A stretch of 64,000 nt of DNA from Mercurialis annua. Taxonomy: Eukaryota; Streptophyta; Magnoliopsida; Malpighiales; Euphorbiaceae. Numbering within the stretch: the first letter of the stretch is position 1; each line of letters begins with the position of its first letter. Below, piece by piece: positions 11,306 to 24,800 of this stretch. The notes beneath the pieces were generated by a model, which saw only the letters and a program-made list of their open reading frames with translations, was not told the origin of the DNA and made no database searches. Where the stretch lies: assembly GCF_937616625.2 (NCBI RefSeq), contig NC_065570.1, positions 7,202,001-7,266,000 on the forward strand, read 5' to 3'. A program made the position numbers and the translations under genes.

Positions 11306-11529
11306 CTCCCTCCGTCACATTTAATAAGTCTCATATTCCATTTTGAGATGTTTTATTTAAAAAGTCTCATTACTATTTTTGGAATGTTTTTCCATTAAAT
11401 ACCTTATTTTACCCTTATTTTAGTTATCTTATCATTAATAGGGATAAAACATGAAAAGATAAAGATAATTAATATTTTTTTAATATGTGTGTAAAGTTAA
11501 ATTGGATATCTAAAATGGGATGGAAGGAG
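11306..11529. mobile_element. Stowaway-type MITE, second family, copy 1
   Basis: Starts CTCCCTCCGTCAC and ends GGATGGAAGGAG, with TA on both sides (11304-11305 and 11530-11531 region). The interior (AAGTCTCATTACTATTTTT, TACCCTTATTTTAGTTATCTTA) is shared with the copy at 54209-54468, so the two belong to one family. Its right end has decayed more than its left. Confidence 0.85.
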
Positions 11530-11531
11530 TA

Positions 11532-12336
11532 TAACGATATTTTTTTAAAAAAATGATATAACATTATTTTTAAGGATAGGAGTTCTTCATATTTATTCGA
11601 ACTTGATGGGTCAAGTTGAATAAATTTATACCACTTATTATAAAATAAATAGTGAAGAGTAAAAAAAATATAATTTAAAATAAATTAACATGCATCGTTT
11701 ATTGTTGGTTGTAAATTTAACCCCTTCAAATTAAAATAAATTAAAAAGTAGTATAATCTTATTTTTAAACAATAAAAAATTAGTTTGCCTTCTAAATTTG
11801 ATATAAGAGAATAAATACGGTCAAATTCGTGATTTGAATATAACATACACCCTAATTTTATTATTTTGACTCATTTTATTCCCTTAAATGAAATGGCAAA
11901 AGATATTTGAAGCATTACTATATAAGGATAATTACTAATTTCCTCCAAACATTAGTTATAATTACTAGTTTTTCTATATCGTTAAAAAGTCAACTATTTA
12001 TCTCCTGATACTTTATTAAATTAACTATTATCCGTTTCCGTTAAATTAACTAATTATCTGTTTCCGTTAATTAACTTCGGTATTTGACTTGTCAAAGAGT
12101 CTGATTGTCAAAAATAAATTTTATTTTGACCCTTTAACTTATGTTTAAAAAAAAGTCTATAGAATTACTAAAAATTTACAAAAAGTTTAAATAACTTATG
12201 AAAGCATAATATTTCTATAAATGTTTTAATATATTAAAAAAAATTAACAAAATTTATTGAAATAAATTTAAAAACATTAACAAAATTAATTAAATTTAAT
12301 ATATTATTTTATTTTATAATTTGTATGATTCAAAAT
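11532..12336. other. Intergenic, AT-rich
   Basis: No exon or intact repeat end recognised; contains repeated wording such as CCGTTAAATTAACTA around 12025-12075. Confidence 0.45.
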
Positions 12337-12459
12337 CAAATTATAATATCCCGTGTTTTTCCGTCGCTTTTCGATGAGATTTCGGTTGTAATTGTGGTTC
12401 ATTCGCGGGTTCAAGATAATATTTGTGGCATATTGCTCAAAGGGGTCGTTTTTGGCCCG

Positions 12460-12618
12460 GTTCCGTGCACCTTAAGCAAACACTCTTGTGCTTGCTATCA
12501 GGTGCACGATCGTGCTCCTCAAGTGCACGAGCATGCACTTGATGGATGGAGTGCACAGCCATGCACTTGTTGACCTGAGTGCACGAACGTGCACATCAAC
12601 TGCACGTTCGTGCACTAG
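12460..12618. repeat. Cluster of GTGCACGA/TCGTGCAC palindromes upstream of the LTR TATA box
   Basis: At least six occurrences of GTGCAC or TGCACGA-type words, several forming palindromes (GTGCACGATCGTGC, GTGCACGAACGTGCAC, TGCACGTTCGTGCA), sit in the 180 bp before the TATA-like site at about 12641. The position suggests enhancer repeats of the LTR U3 region; this is inference. Confidence 0.7.
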
Positions 12619-13087
12619 TTCAGTCGGGTGTAACAGGTCCATAAATAGACCTGTTACGTAACATTTCATTCCTTTATATTTCTATACAAACCCTAGGCTT
12701 CTTACAACCCTAAAACTCTCTGAAAATACACGCCCTCATCCTTTCCATTCACGTTTGATATTGATAAGTAATTTCACGTCTCTTTTCCAAGTTTTCAATT
12801 CGATATCGTTCTTGCTGCTTAATAACTCGTGTCCTTCATTATACTAGCATCGATCTGAGACTTATCTCTCTGTTTCATCTATTCTTATCGTCCTCTAATC
12901 GTTGTACGCGTTGATTCTCTATTCGATACGTAGAATCTTTCGTTTAAACGTTGTTTCGATTTATCGATGTTGTGTGTTCTTTACTGCCGAATCCTTATTT
13001 GTTTGGGGCATGATCATTCTTGTGTTTAGGCTTTGATCTTATGTCAAATCTGAGCCATATTTTCTCTGTATTATCAAGCTTCGTTAG

Positions 13088-14772
13088 TGATAGGAGTAGA
13101 AATACTCCTATTTTCTATATCGGTTTGGTCTTTCTAATATGCTTTTATTGTTATAATTGAGCTATTATAGGTCTTATTGTGTGTTTTAGTATTTCAGGTT
13201 AAATACATGGAAATCAATGAGTTTTGGGTTTAATTTGAGCATTCCGAAGGTTTCCGAAGTAAAGAGATGCCGAAAGCACATTTGCAAACCTGAAAATCTG
13301 ACCCCGCTGCACTAATTGACGAATATGGACTAACTAGAAGCTTCAAATGAATATGTGTTCTTCATGAGCGTTGAAGTAGACATTCTAATCTTTCCAACGG
13401 TTCAAGAATCAGCTCATTTGGAGGTGTCTATAAAGAGTTATGAAGTTTTGAAGTCAGTCGTTGCGCAGCAGAAATAGTGTCTCTTTCAAGACAAACTTTT
13501 GTGCATGTCTCGATCGAGAAGCATGTTCAGATGAGCTTCTCGATAGAGACTAGTGTTACAAAAAGAAACAGAGAACAAGCCAAAATTGGGTCTCGATCAA
13601 GAAGCACTTCTCAACAAGCTTCTCGATAGAGACATGAAGAAAACTCAGAAAAGACCAAAATTCGAGTTTAGAGCTTTGCTTTGAACATTTTCCTTATTTA
13701 GCCCAACAAAACGTGGACTAGAATGTCTTTTATGTTTCCTCTTTTGTTGTTACCTATATAAGGCTCATTATCTCTCAATTTTAGGGTATCACTTATCATG
13801 TAAATACATACATCACTTATTCTCTACACATTTTTAGTCATTTTTAGGAGTAGATTAATTTTAGGGTTTTGAACCACCATCTTCTTCATCATTTCCAGCA
13901 TTTTTAGTATCTCCCATTGATGAACATTTCAAGCTTTTATTATATGGATATTGCAATTTAATGAAGTTTTATCTTTTCTAACTAATGTCTCTACTCATTT
14001 ATTGTCTTTAAGAGGTACTTAATTCTTTCTTTATGTTTATTAATTGTTTTTGGTTGTTTGTTGATTTTAACTTTGTCATGAGTAGCTAAAACCTCCATGT
14101 TTGGGGGTTGATATGATGGTTGAATAATTGCTAGATTTGGTTAGGGTTTGGCTTGTGTGTTCTAATTAATTGCTTAATGCCTATGCTAGATTGATCTCCT
14201 AGTATTTGTTACTAGATTAATTTTCACCTTAAGAGAGGGTTTATTAATTGGAATTAATTAATTAGATGCTTAATTAGTAACACCATGAGAGTGGGTTAGT
14301 AATTAGGTGGCCTATGAGTTGTGTTTAATTGCTAATTGCCTCTAATTGTGTTTAGTGCTACGAGAGTAGGTTGAGCTTAATTAGTTGTGGTTTTGTAACT
14401 CTTTGAGGCTCGAGAGAGCGGGAGTTGCGATTTAGAAAAAACTCGGTTCGCGTTTACAAGCCATAGTCCGACCCCTTGATAGTAATTGGTTAATCGTAGT
14501 ATCACCCCTCAATCTCGTTATCCATAGTTTATCTTAATCATTCAATCACTTGTTTATCGTATTTTTCTAGTTAAATTGTTTAGTAATTGTGTTTGCTTTA
14601 GTTAATGTTTTAATTGTTCAAAGTCCAAATAAACTACCTTGCTATTGCTAAACGAATTGGATTTCAAAATCATATTTCACTCACTTTAAACCTCTCATCC
14701 TTATGGGATTCGACCTCGGTCTTACCGAGTATTACTAGTTGCGACACCGTACACTTGCGGTTTTCGCCAACA
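13088..14772 (+). mobile_element. Solo LTR of a Tat/Athila-like Ty3/gypsy element
   Basis: Begins TGATAGGAG, ends CCAACA, and is flanked by a perfect 5-bp duplication GTTAG (13083-13087 and 14773-14777). Removing it rejoins the older LTR. The 3' end has wording common near the end of Tat/Athila-group LTRs (GGGATTCGACCTCGG, TTACCGAGTATTACTAG, GACACCGTACACTTGCGG). A TATA-like CCTATATAAGGC lies at about 13753, so transcription would be on +. At 1685 bp it has no internal region, hence a solo LTR. Confidence 0.88.
13507..13633. repeat. Two paired hairpins in the solo LTR
   Basis: Two successive stem pairs, GTCTCGATCGAGAAGC with GCTTCTCGATAGAGAC (13507-13550), and GTCTCGATCAAGAAGC with GCTTCTCGATAGAGAC (13590-13633). 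They lie about 120-250 bp upstream of the TATA-like site, the place of U3 regulatory repeats. Confidence 0.7.
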
Positions 14773-15716
14773 GTTAGCTCGATTGGTATGTCGAATCCCT
14801 TATGTGTTTGTTATTGCTGCCGTGGGTTTTCTTGGCTGATTTTTGTTCATAGATGAGATGTATATTACTTAGCTTGTGATTGTTTGAGCGTTGTTTGATT
14901 CGGATTCGTTGTTTCGAATCAATGTGTTATGGCTGCCATCCTTGCGCGTTTTTGGTTGTTCATGTTTACTGTTGAATTCATTGTTAAATATCGACTCTTG
15001 TTGAAATGGGTTGTTTCTGTATTTCGATGCCATCATTTGTTTTCTGTGGATAAACTATTAACAATATGGGTTTTATGATGTGACTGTTCATACTCCTTGG
15101 TTCATTGATTACTCATGTTAATATGATTACTATTAGGTTGGGTTAATTCCGATTTTGAAATCAAATTTTCGATTATCGGTTTGATCGTTTAAATGCTATC
15201 GATTGAGATTATCTTAAAATCTAAAAATAATGTTTGATTTTAATTGAAATGCTTTAATATTTATAATTTGAAATGATTATTGTTTTATAATATTTTAATT
15301 ATAAATTATTTGGATAATTATTGTTATTTTAAATATTGGATTGATCTGCCAATTTGGCTAAAATTGCAGTCTAGATGTTATATTATTTTCTTAATTTATT
15401 TAAGTTAGATAATTGAATTGTGACTTTGGTTAATTGTATCTTAAGATATTGAGTTCCGTTTTTAATTAATGATTATTATTTTATCAATTTGTTATTTTGA
15501 GAATTATAAACTATGATTTCTATTTTTGAGAAAATGTCCGGATGGGGTTTGACTTGGATCGCCCGGCATGTGTGGTTAACTTGATAGTTATCGGTAACTC
15601 GGCTAACCCACTAATTGGAATTTAAGTTGAATTATTATTTAATAATTGTTTAAATAATATTTTCCGTAAAAGATTTAAAAACAGGACTCATTATACCTGG
15701 TTTATGACATTATAAT

Positions 15717-18700
15717 TGTCACGACCCGAATTCTCAAGTCGCGACCGGCGATAGGGAATGGGAATTTTCGTTTCCAACACCCGTAGCAAGCCTAAAACGA
15801 GTCTAAATTTTTCGCGAATAAATTGATAAAACAAAAATCATAATCATATACAAAATCATTTTCATAAAAGTCTTTCCATTCTTGACGTATACAAACGTCT
15901 AGTTCAAAACCTGAAAACATTACATAGGAACCTGGGTCTTATAGTGCGATGTCTTACATCCAGCACAACCCGTTCCACCTTTAACAAACGGTTTAAAATC
16001 ATAGTTTCAAAACCTTTTACAAATATCAGAGTAAACGTTTTACAATCAAAATCGTTTGACACACCGTTACAACTCACTAGAACTCAACTACTGCAGCACT
16101 ATTGATTCCGTACAAACTCCGAACTTCTGGAACAAGGATAGAAGTTCGTCATATCCTTTACTATGACCCTGAAATGAAACACTGTGAGGGGGTCAGTATT
16201 TTGGGAAATACTGAGTGAGTTTACGTTTACTAATGGTGTTATGTAAAATAACATCGCATTTAAAACATAACATATATATATGAACATAGTATATATCAAG
16301 TATTAGATCCGATCGAAACCTTAATCTTAAACTAATACTATTTCCTATAAATATCCTACTCATACTGTATCCGTTCATATTATATCGAATCATTTTAATC
16401 CAAGTGGTACGGTCCCGAGATAGTTCAACCGAGTTACTCGTTACCACGTGACATAGTCCCGAGATAGTTCAACCGAGTTACATCATGTCACTGCTTAATC
16501 CCAAGGTGTGAGTCCTGAGATAGTTCAACCGAGTTACTCACTAGATACGGGTCCCGAGATAGTTCAACCGAGTTACTCACGTATCTACCAAAAACATAAT
16601 CCTCCTTACTCCCAAACATAGTCATCATTTAACGAGATCATATTAAACATTTTTAAATACAAGCATCTATCTATACTAATTCTATGACTGACCCGGACAC
16701 TGGTGATCACACAGCCTATTAACGCCCAATAGGTAGCTCGTTTCCTCGGATCACTATACTAGTTTTATTTCATAAAGAATAAACATTTAATAAAAATAAT
16801 AATCATTATAAATAATAACATTTTATGCGATGCAGTTATAATAATAATAAACAAAATAAATAACTTTTATTAATAACACGCAAAATTAGACTGTAAACTC
16901 ACCACTTGCTATCCAAAATATTCTAGAACAAACAAAGCAATATCGTTCGTCACGTTCCGTGTCCTGTTAGTAGTCGCCTCGGCGAGTCTACAAAAATTCG
17001 ATAATAACCTAACTTATTAACATTCTAACTATATGCTAAATATCCAAAACATAATTTCTAGCCAATTTCGGCTATCGAAATCGCTCATTTAAAACAGTCC
17101 GACCTCTAAACAAACTTAACATTCTTAAATTTTAGAATGTCTCCTAAAACATTTGTTTAGGTCTCGGACTGAGATTAGCACCCGAAGGTGTCGGAAATTA
17201 GATCCAAATTTATTTCCTTAAAGCTGATTATAAGTGCAGGGCAGACTGCACAATAAACTGTTCAGTCCAAAATGAACATCTTAGGTTCCGATTCATCAAA
17301 AACTTATACTTATACATATTTAGATAACATCCTTAAGTTTCCGTAACAACAAACGGAACTTAATTTGGAGTTATATAGCTCGAGATACGGCCTTCGCAAC
17401 AGGGCTGTTTTGCAGAATAGTTTTCTGCAAAACGTCCTACTAGTTTGCGTAACTTATCCCGTAACTTATAACTTATCGGAACCTAATACCTTAGCATTTA
17501 TATCATAAACCATTGTACTAGATTAGGGCCCAATGTCTTGATCATTAACTATTCCAAATTTCAATCAACAACTTGATTTGAACACGTCGAACTTTATACT
17601 TTAACTTACCTCGACCCGTCGCCCGTCGAACTTACTAACGATGAAAGCTTTCGTTCTCGACTCATAAGGACTTCCCATGCAGCCCCTATGGCCTTCATAC
17701 CTCTGCCTACTAGGGTCAGGGTGTGGCTGGTCAAAGGCCTTTCGAACCTAGGGAGCAAAACGCATACACAAATCATCGTACACAATTCGCTATTTTACTT
17801 CGGAAACACGTCAATCGTTAACTTGTTTCAAACAACCCTACTACCACAAACCCTAGCCATTATTTTTCAGTTTACATTCCCATAACTCAGACACCAATTG
17901 TTCATGAATTCGTAATCAAATCTCATTTAAACCTTTAATCGCCAAATATAAAAATCACACCAAGTCACTATAAATTGTCGCAAAACACAAACCCATTTCT
18001 ATCAATATTTCATGAACCCTAATTAACCAAACAAGTTCATATATTTCGGCCATGACCTATCCTCAATTAATGAGCCTCAATTTATCATCATTCAATCACC
18101 AAAACACACAATTTATAGCTTATTAACATCAAACAATATCAAACACATAATCCTTCATTATTGCCGAATATAGCAGCCCACAAACCATCAAAATTCGTCC
18201 TAAATTAGCCAACAAAAACTGAATTTGATGCTTACCCTGAGTAAAGACTTGAATCCCGAATCCATAGCCACCAAAATCATCAAATTTGGTCGAGAAACGA
18301 GTTCCGAAACTTGATTTTGGCATGATCTCTCCATCTCCTCTTTTCTTCCTTCTTCATTTTTTTTTCTTTCTATTTCTTGCTTTCTCAATCTAAATGGATG
18401 AATTGATAAATATTTCTGGAAAATATGACACTTGATCACTTACTCACCAAGTTGTTGGCTTATATTCACTTTAGTCCTTAAATTTTCCACCTCCTCATTT
18501 CTTAATCCATAACTTTTCTTTCGTCCAATTTATTCCGTCGAACACTAAATCTTTTAGGTCCGACTAACTCCATATTATTTATTTCCAAATAAATAATATT
18601 AACCTCATATCTTATAATTTCATTTTCCAATAATTTTATTTTGGCAATTTTTGCCAAAAACGCTCAAATTTCCATTTTGAGCTAACTTGCACTTTTTCGT

Positions 18701-19202
18701 CCAATATTTCATTTTAATGATTATTGATAATCATTTTATGGACATTATTTTCTTATCTTAAGAAAATAGAGTAAAACACAACTTCCCTCGGAATTTTATG
18801 GTCAAAAGTCCACTTTAATCCTTAAAGTGGCTAATTTGCACTTTAACTCAACTTCTCAATTAATTGTCGTGCTTATCTAAACGATATCCAAAAATTATGA
18901 AACTTTTTCCATAATTTCTTAAAAATATTTCACGAATCTTGACGTGAAAATTATTAGCTCGGGACTTATACTTTATTTTAATTTAATTACTCTGGCTTCC
19001 TTTTAGTCCCGCTAATAATCATTCCGAATAACAAATTTTCGCTTAAAAATTATTATCCTGCGATCCAATTAATATACTTATTTTGACAATACTTTTCATT
19101 TTGATTCTCATTTCCGATCACCTTATCCCAACTTTCTTAATTTCGGACAAGTGGCACGTCCTAGAATCTGAAAAGTATCTTAACAGTTTACGGGGTATTA
19201 CA
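15717..19202 (-). repeat. 3' LTR of the LARD-like element
   Basis: 3486 bp; left copy on the map, 3' LTR in the element's own sense. It matches 21826-25311 almost throughout. The short ORFs that recur in both LTRs (for example near 16100-16450 and 18130-18440) are duplicates of one another because of this, not two genes. Confidence 0.93.
16405..16585 (-). repeat. Four-unit stem-loop array in the LTR
   Basis: Four copies of a 25-bp unit (in element sense TAACTCGG...AACTATCTCGGGAC) at 16412, 16456, 16512 and 16551. Each is enclosed by a different short inverted repeat: TGGTA/TTACCA, GTGACATA/CATGTCAC, GTGAG/CTCAC and GATACG/CGTATC. Keeping the pairing while the stem sequence changes suggests selection on structure or on paired binding sites. 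The same array is in the other LTR at 22514-22694. Confidence 0.85.
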
Positions 19203-21808
19203 TTCACCCCCCCTTATAATAAATTCGTCCTCGAATTTAAACTTTTGCCACTTACTCGAAATAAACACATATGAGTAGCTTCCTTGCATACTCGCTCCTA
19301 CTTTGCACGTACACTCTTTGGTAGAGTGATTTTTCCAAAGAACTTACATCGCCAAAGTATCGTTAGTTTGTACGTCTCGCATTTGCGTAACAACGATCCC
19401 TACTGGTTCCTTTTTCTTATAATAGATCCTTGCTCACTTGTACTATATACTCATCTTCAACTTTATCCATACCTTTCCTCTACTACGTTTCTTGACCACT
19501 TTATGCTTCTTGTTTTAATGTACATGTTGCTTTCCGATCCTTTTTATTCATACAATTCCATTGCGTATGTTGCTTTTGGATCCTCTAATCTTAGTGAATA
19601 TAGGACTGGTAACTCCTTTACCAATGTCCGGTGAAGTTCTCACCTTTATCCTACTTACCTTTCAATCACCTTGTACTTCTTATTCTAATATCTCCAACCT
19701 TATCTTTTGTTTAGGGTCGAGGGTTGTTCCCTTTTGAATTTGTTGACGGGTTGCACTCTTGATCGTGTGTAAGTCCCTCTATCATATTTATACTGATATC
19801 TCGTCAATCAGTAAATTTGTTCGCATACCTAGACCAATTCAATTCCTCTTAACCTCTTTTGTGCAGACGTTGATTTCCTTGTTCCCTTCTTGTTACTTTC
19901 CAAGTAACGTTCTCACTTCCTTTCCTCGATTACCTTTATAGAGTTCTTTTAATCCACGCAGGCTACACAAACCTCTTTAGCATCGATTATCTTAATATAT
20001 GTCTTCGTAACCTCTATTCATCTACTTCTCCGTTCGTCAATCGCAACGGTTAGTCTCTAGGTAATCGTCTTAGGAATATCATATTCCAAAATTAACCTGA
20101 TCCAACGGCTTGATCAAAATTTATCAGGGTTTTGCTAGCCTTATCTCTCGTTTACTTCCTTCGCGTCTTCTATGCGCCATCAATCCAAAACTATGTTCTT
20201 CTTAGGGTTTATGTGTTCACGTGTCGTGAATTCCCATCATCGTGATGGTTGTAATATCGATCACACACATATTGGTGTCGATGTTCGCAATCATATACTC
20301 CGATGTCGTTATCTAACGATCATCGTCATACCTCTTACTCTTGAGGTGACTTATTCCTCTTATATGATCTTCATCTTATAGGCTCTACCTATGAGCTGTA
20401 AAGCTATGCTCATTTTCAAACTATCTTTATACAATTCTTTATATTTGTTATTGCTCTTTGTTAAAGTTCATATATTGGTGTCACAAGAAATTCCATCTAG
20501 TTTTCTTATGTTTTCAAATTGTTTTGACCTTGCCCGTCGGCACTTTCAAAACGTTCTCTTTTCAAATCAAATACAATCTCAATCATACTGTTTCAAAACC
20601 TTTAGTATAATTGCGCATCAGAGTGATGACACCTCTCATCACTAAAGAGTTGCTATTTCAAATTCTTTTAATTGCTCGTATCAGCGAATGCATGATGTAG
20701 TGTAAAATTATGGTTTTATATCAAAATATTTATACATATATGCTGATACTGCAATATATTTCAATCATGTCTTTCATGCTTCCTATGACATACTATATGT
20801 TGGGACTGTGCACAATTATACTTTCAAAAGAAATCTCAAAACTTTATTTCTTTTGTAAATACCATAAGTCAACTCAGATCGGAACTTCTGTGACATTTTA
20901 GCTTTTCTTTATTATGGCTTTTCATTAATCTTATTGGTGTGTCCTTTCTTTTTGTGTTCTCTATCTATTCATCATCTACTTATCAAGCTATGTTCAGGGC
21001 ATAGCTTAGGTTATTCGTGCATATTGGACATTTTGTAGAGTATGTCGAACTCTTGTAATATATGTTCAATGTATATTCTCTATGTTCTTCTACCTTTCTA
21101 AGGAATATCTCAAGTTATGCACCTAGGTTCACAATCTTCCTAGTGCATCATCTTATTCGATGACGATCTATCTCCTATACTATACGTCACTACTATAATG
21201 TCTTGCCTTACTGGCCAAACCATAATATAATAGCGCTAATCATACGGATCATACCGGGGCGTTTGACTAGATTCATCTCAGACCACTTCTAGTCACTGCC
21301 ATTGGATTGAACCGTCTATTTGGTTCAAGAATATCCAACTGGCATTCGGGTGATCGTGTCCTTCCTCAACGATATAAGAACGGTCGAATGAAATTAACCT
21401 GAAGGGTACATCCTCTCTGTTGACTATAGCGTGCATCTTGCCCAGACATGGTGAAACAAGAACAATTCGCTGTGAGATTCCATTTCTCACAAGTCCTTCT
21501 CCGTATGCACATTGCATATGCATACTCCAGCGTAAATAAAGCACGCGTCCTCATCGTCAACACGTATTCCATATAGAACAAACAACGTTTCACGAAGCAA
21601 TCAGATTATACGGACTCGCATCCTATCGAGGAGAGTTAGAAATTTGAACACAACAAGGACTAATCAATGACAAGACTCGAATCCTATACCTGCAGTAGTT
21701 CCTAGGTCACTTAATGACAGAGTACCTAGGGTCAGACAGACATTAATCACAGACTGGCAGTAGTATCAACCTGCCTCAAACCATATTAGGAGTGGTAACT
21801 GGACCAAC
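19203..21808 (-). other. Interior of the LARD-like element, no recognisable coding sequence
   Basis: Several 60-116-codon ORFs occur on both strands, none with retroviral zinc-knuckle, reverse transcriptase or integrase motifs. The interior begins after the primer site and ends at the polypurine tract, so it is a full-length but gene-less interior and not a cut-off one. Confidence 0.7.
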
Positions 21809-21809
21809 T

Positions 21810-21821
21810 GCTCTGATACCA
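21810..21821 (-). promoter_or_regulatory. Primer binding site for initiator tRNA-Met
   Basis: Reads TGGTATCAGAGC on -, five bases after the 5' LTR end. This fixes the element's orientation. Confidence 0.9.
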
Positions 21822-21825
21822 TCTT

Positions 21826-24800
21826 TGTCACGACCCGAATTCTCAAGTCGCGACCGGCGCTAGGGAATGGGAATTTTCGTTTCCAACACCCGTAGCAAGC
21901 CTAAAACGAGTCTAAATTTTTCGCGAATAAATTGATAAAACAAAAATCATAATCATATACAAAATCATTTTCATAAAAGTCTTTCCATTCTTGACGTATA
22001 CAAACGTCTAGTTCAAAACCTGAAAACATTACATAGGAACCTGTGTCTTATAGTGCGATGTCTTACATCCAGCACAACCCGTTCCACCTTTAACAAACGG
22101 TTTAAAAGCATAGTTTCAAAACCTTTTACAAATATCAGAGTAAACATTTTACAATCAAAATCGTTTGACACACCGTTACAACTCACTAGAACTCAACTAC
22201 TGCAGCACTATTGATTCCGTACAAACTCCGAACTTCTGGAACAAGGATAGAAGTTCGTCATATCCTTTACTATGACCCTGAAATGAAACACTGTGAGGGG
22301 GTCAATATTTTGGGAAATACTGAGTGAGTTTACGTTTACTAATGGTGTTATGTAAAATAACATCGCATTTAAAACATAACATATATATATGAACATAGTA
22401 TATATCAAGTATTAGATCCGATCGAAACCTTAATCTTAAACTAATACTATTTCCTATAAATATCCTACTCATACTGTATCCGTTCATATTATATCGAATC
22501 ATTTTAATCCAAGTGGTACGGTCCCGAGATAGTTCAACCGAGTTACTCGTTACCACGTGACATAGTCCCGAGATAGTTCAACCGAGTTACATCATGTCAC
22601 TGCTTAATCCCAAGGTGTGAGTCCCGAGATAGTTCAACTGAGTTACTCACTAGATACGGGTCCCGAGATAGTTCAACCGAGTTACTCACGTATCTACCAA
22701 AAACATAATCCTCCTTACTCCCAAACATAGTCATCATTTAACGAGATCATATTAAACATTTTTAAATACAAGCATCTATCTATACTAATTCTATGACTGA
22801 CCCGGACACTGGTGATCACACAGCCTATTAACGCCCAATAGGTAGCTCGTTTCCTCGGATCACTATACTAGTTTTATTTCATAAAGAATAAACATTTAAT
22901 AAAAATAATAATTATTATAAATAATAACATTTTATGCGATGCATTTATAATAATAATAAACAAAATAAATAACTTTTATTAATAACACGCAAAATTAGAC
23001 TGTAAACTCACCACTTGCTATCCAAAATATTCTAGAACAAACAAAGCAATATCGTTCGTCACGTTCCGTGTCCTGTTAGTAGTCGCCTCGGCGAGTCTAT
23101 AAAAATTCGATAATAACCTAACTTATTAACATTCTAACTATATGCTAAATATCCAAAACATAATTTCTAGCCAACTTCGGCTATCGAAATCGCTCATTTA
23201 AAACAGTCCGACCTCTAAACAAACTTAACATTCTTAAAGTTTAGAATGTCTCCTAAAACATTTGTTTAGGTCTCGGACTGAGATTAGCACCCGAAGGTGT
23301 CGGAAATTAGCTCCAAAGTTATTTCCTTAAAGCTGATTATAAGTGTAGGGCAGACTGCACAATAAACTGTTCAGTCCAAAATGAACATCTTAGGTTCCGA
23401 TTCATCAAAAACTTATACTTAGACATATTTAGATAACATCCTTAAGTTTCCGTAACAACAAACGGAACTTAATTTGGAGTTATATAGCTCGAGATACGGC
23501 CTTCGCAACAGGGCTGTTTTGCAGAATAGTTTTCTGCAAAACGTCCTACTAGTTTGCGTAACTTATCCCGTAACTTATAACTTATCGGAACCTAATACCT
23601 TAGCATTTATATCATAAACCATTGTACTAGATTAGGGCCCAATGTCTTGATCATTAACTATTCCAAATTTCAATCAACAACTTGATTTGAACACGTCGAA
23701 CTTTATACTTTAACTTACCTCGACCCGTCGCCCGTCGAACTTACTAACGATGAAAGCTATCGTTCTCGACTCATAAGGACTTCCCATGCAGCCCCTATGG
23801 CCTTCATACCTCTGCCTACTAGGGTCAGGGTGTGGATGGTCGAAGGCCTTTCGAACCTAGGGAGCAAAACGCATACACAAATCATCGTACACAATTCGCT
23901 ATTTTACTTCGGAAACACGTCAATCGTTAACTTGTTTCAAACAACCCTACTACCACAAACCCTAGCCATTATTTTTCAGTTTACATTCCCATAACTCAGA
24001 CACCAATTGTTCATGAATTCGTAATCAAATCTCATTTAAACCTTTAATCGCCAAATATAAAAATCACACCAAGTCACTATAAATTGTCGCAAAACACAAA
24101 CCCATTTCTATCAATATTTCATGAACCCTAATTAACCAAACAAGTTCATATATTTTGGCCATGACCTATCCTCAATTAATGAGCCTCAATTTATCATCAT
24201 TCAATCACCAAAACACACAATTTATAGCTTATTAACATCAAACAATATCAAACACATAATCCTTCATTATTGCCGAATATAGCAGCCCACAAACCATCAA
24301 AATTCGTCCTAAATTAGCCAAAAAAAACTGAATTTGATGCTTACCCTGAGTAAAGACTTGAATCCCGAATCCATAGCCACCAAAATCATCAAATTTGGTC
24401 GAGAAACGAGTTCCGAAACTTGATTTTGGCATGATCTCTCCATCTCCTCTTTTCTTCCTTCTTCATTTTTTTTTCTTTCTATTTCTTGCTTTCTCAATCT
24501 AAATGGATGAATTGATAAATATTGCTGGAAAATATGACACTTAATCACTTACTCACCAAGTTGTTGGCTTATATTCACTTTAGTCCTTAAATTTTCCACC
24601 TCCTCATTTCTTAATCCATAACTTTTCTTTCGTCCAATTTAGTCCGTCGAACACTAAATCTTTTAGGTCCGACTAACTCCATATTATTTATTTCCAAGTA
24701 AATAATATTAACCTCATATCTTATAATTTCATTTTCCAATAATTTTATTTTGGCAATTTTTGCCAAAAACGCTCGAATTTCCATTTTGAGCTAACTTGCA

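Noticed and set aside
12325..12669. Opposing ORFs rich in Cys and His at the LTR start
   Set aside because: They are readings of the GTGCAC palindromes in an LTR, with no protein family support.
19083..20901. Cluster of + strand ORFs of 60-116 codons
   Set aside because: They lie in the interior of a - strand LTR element, have no family motifs, and reflect base composition.
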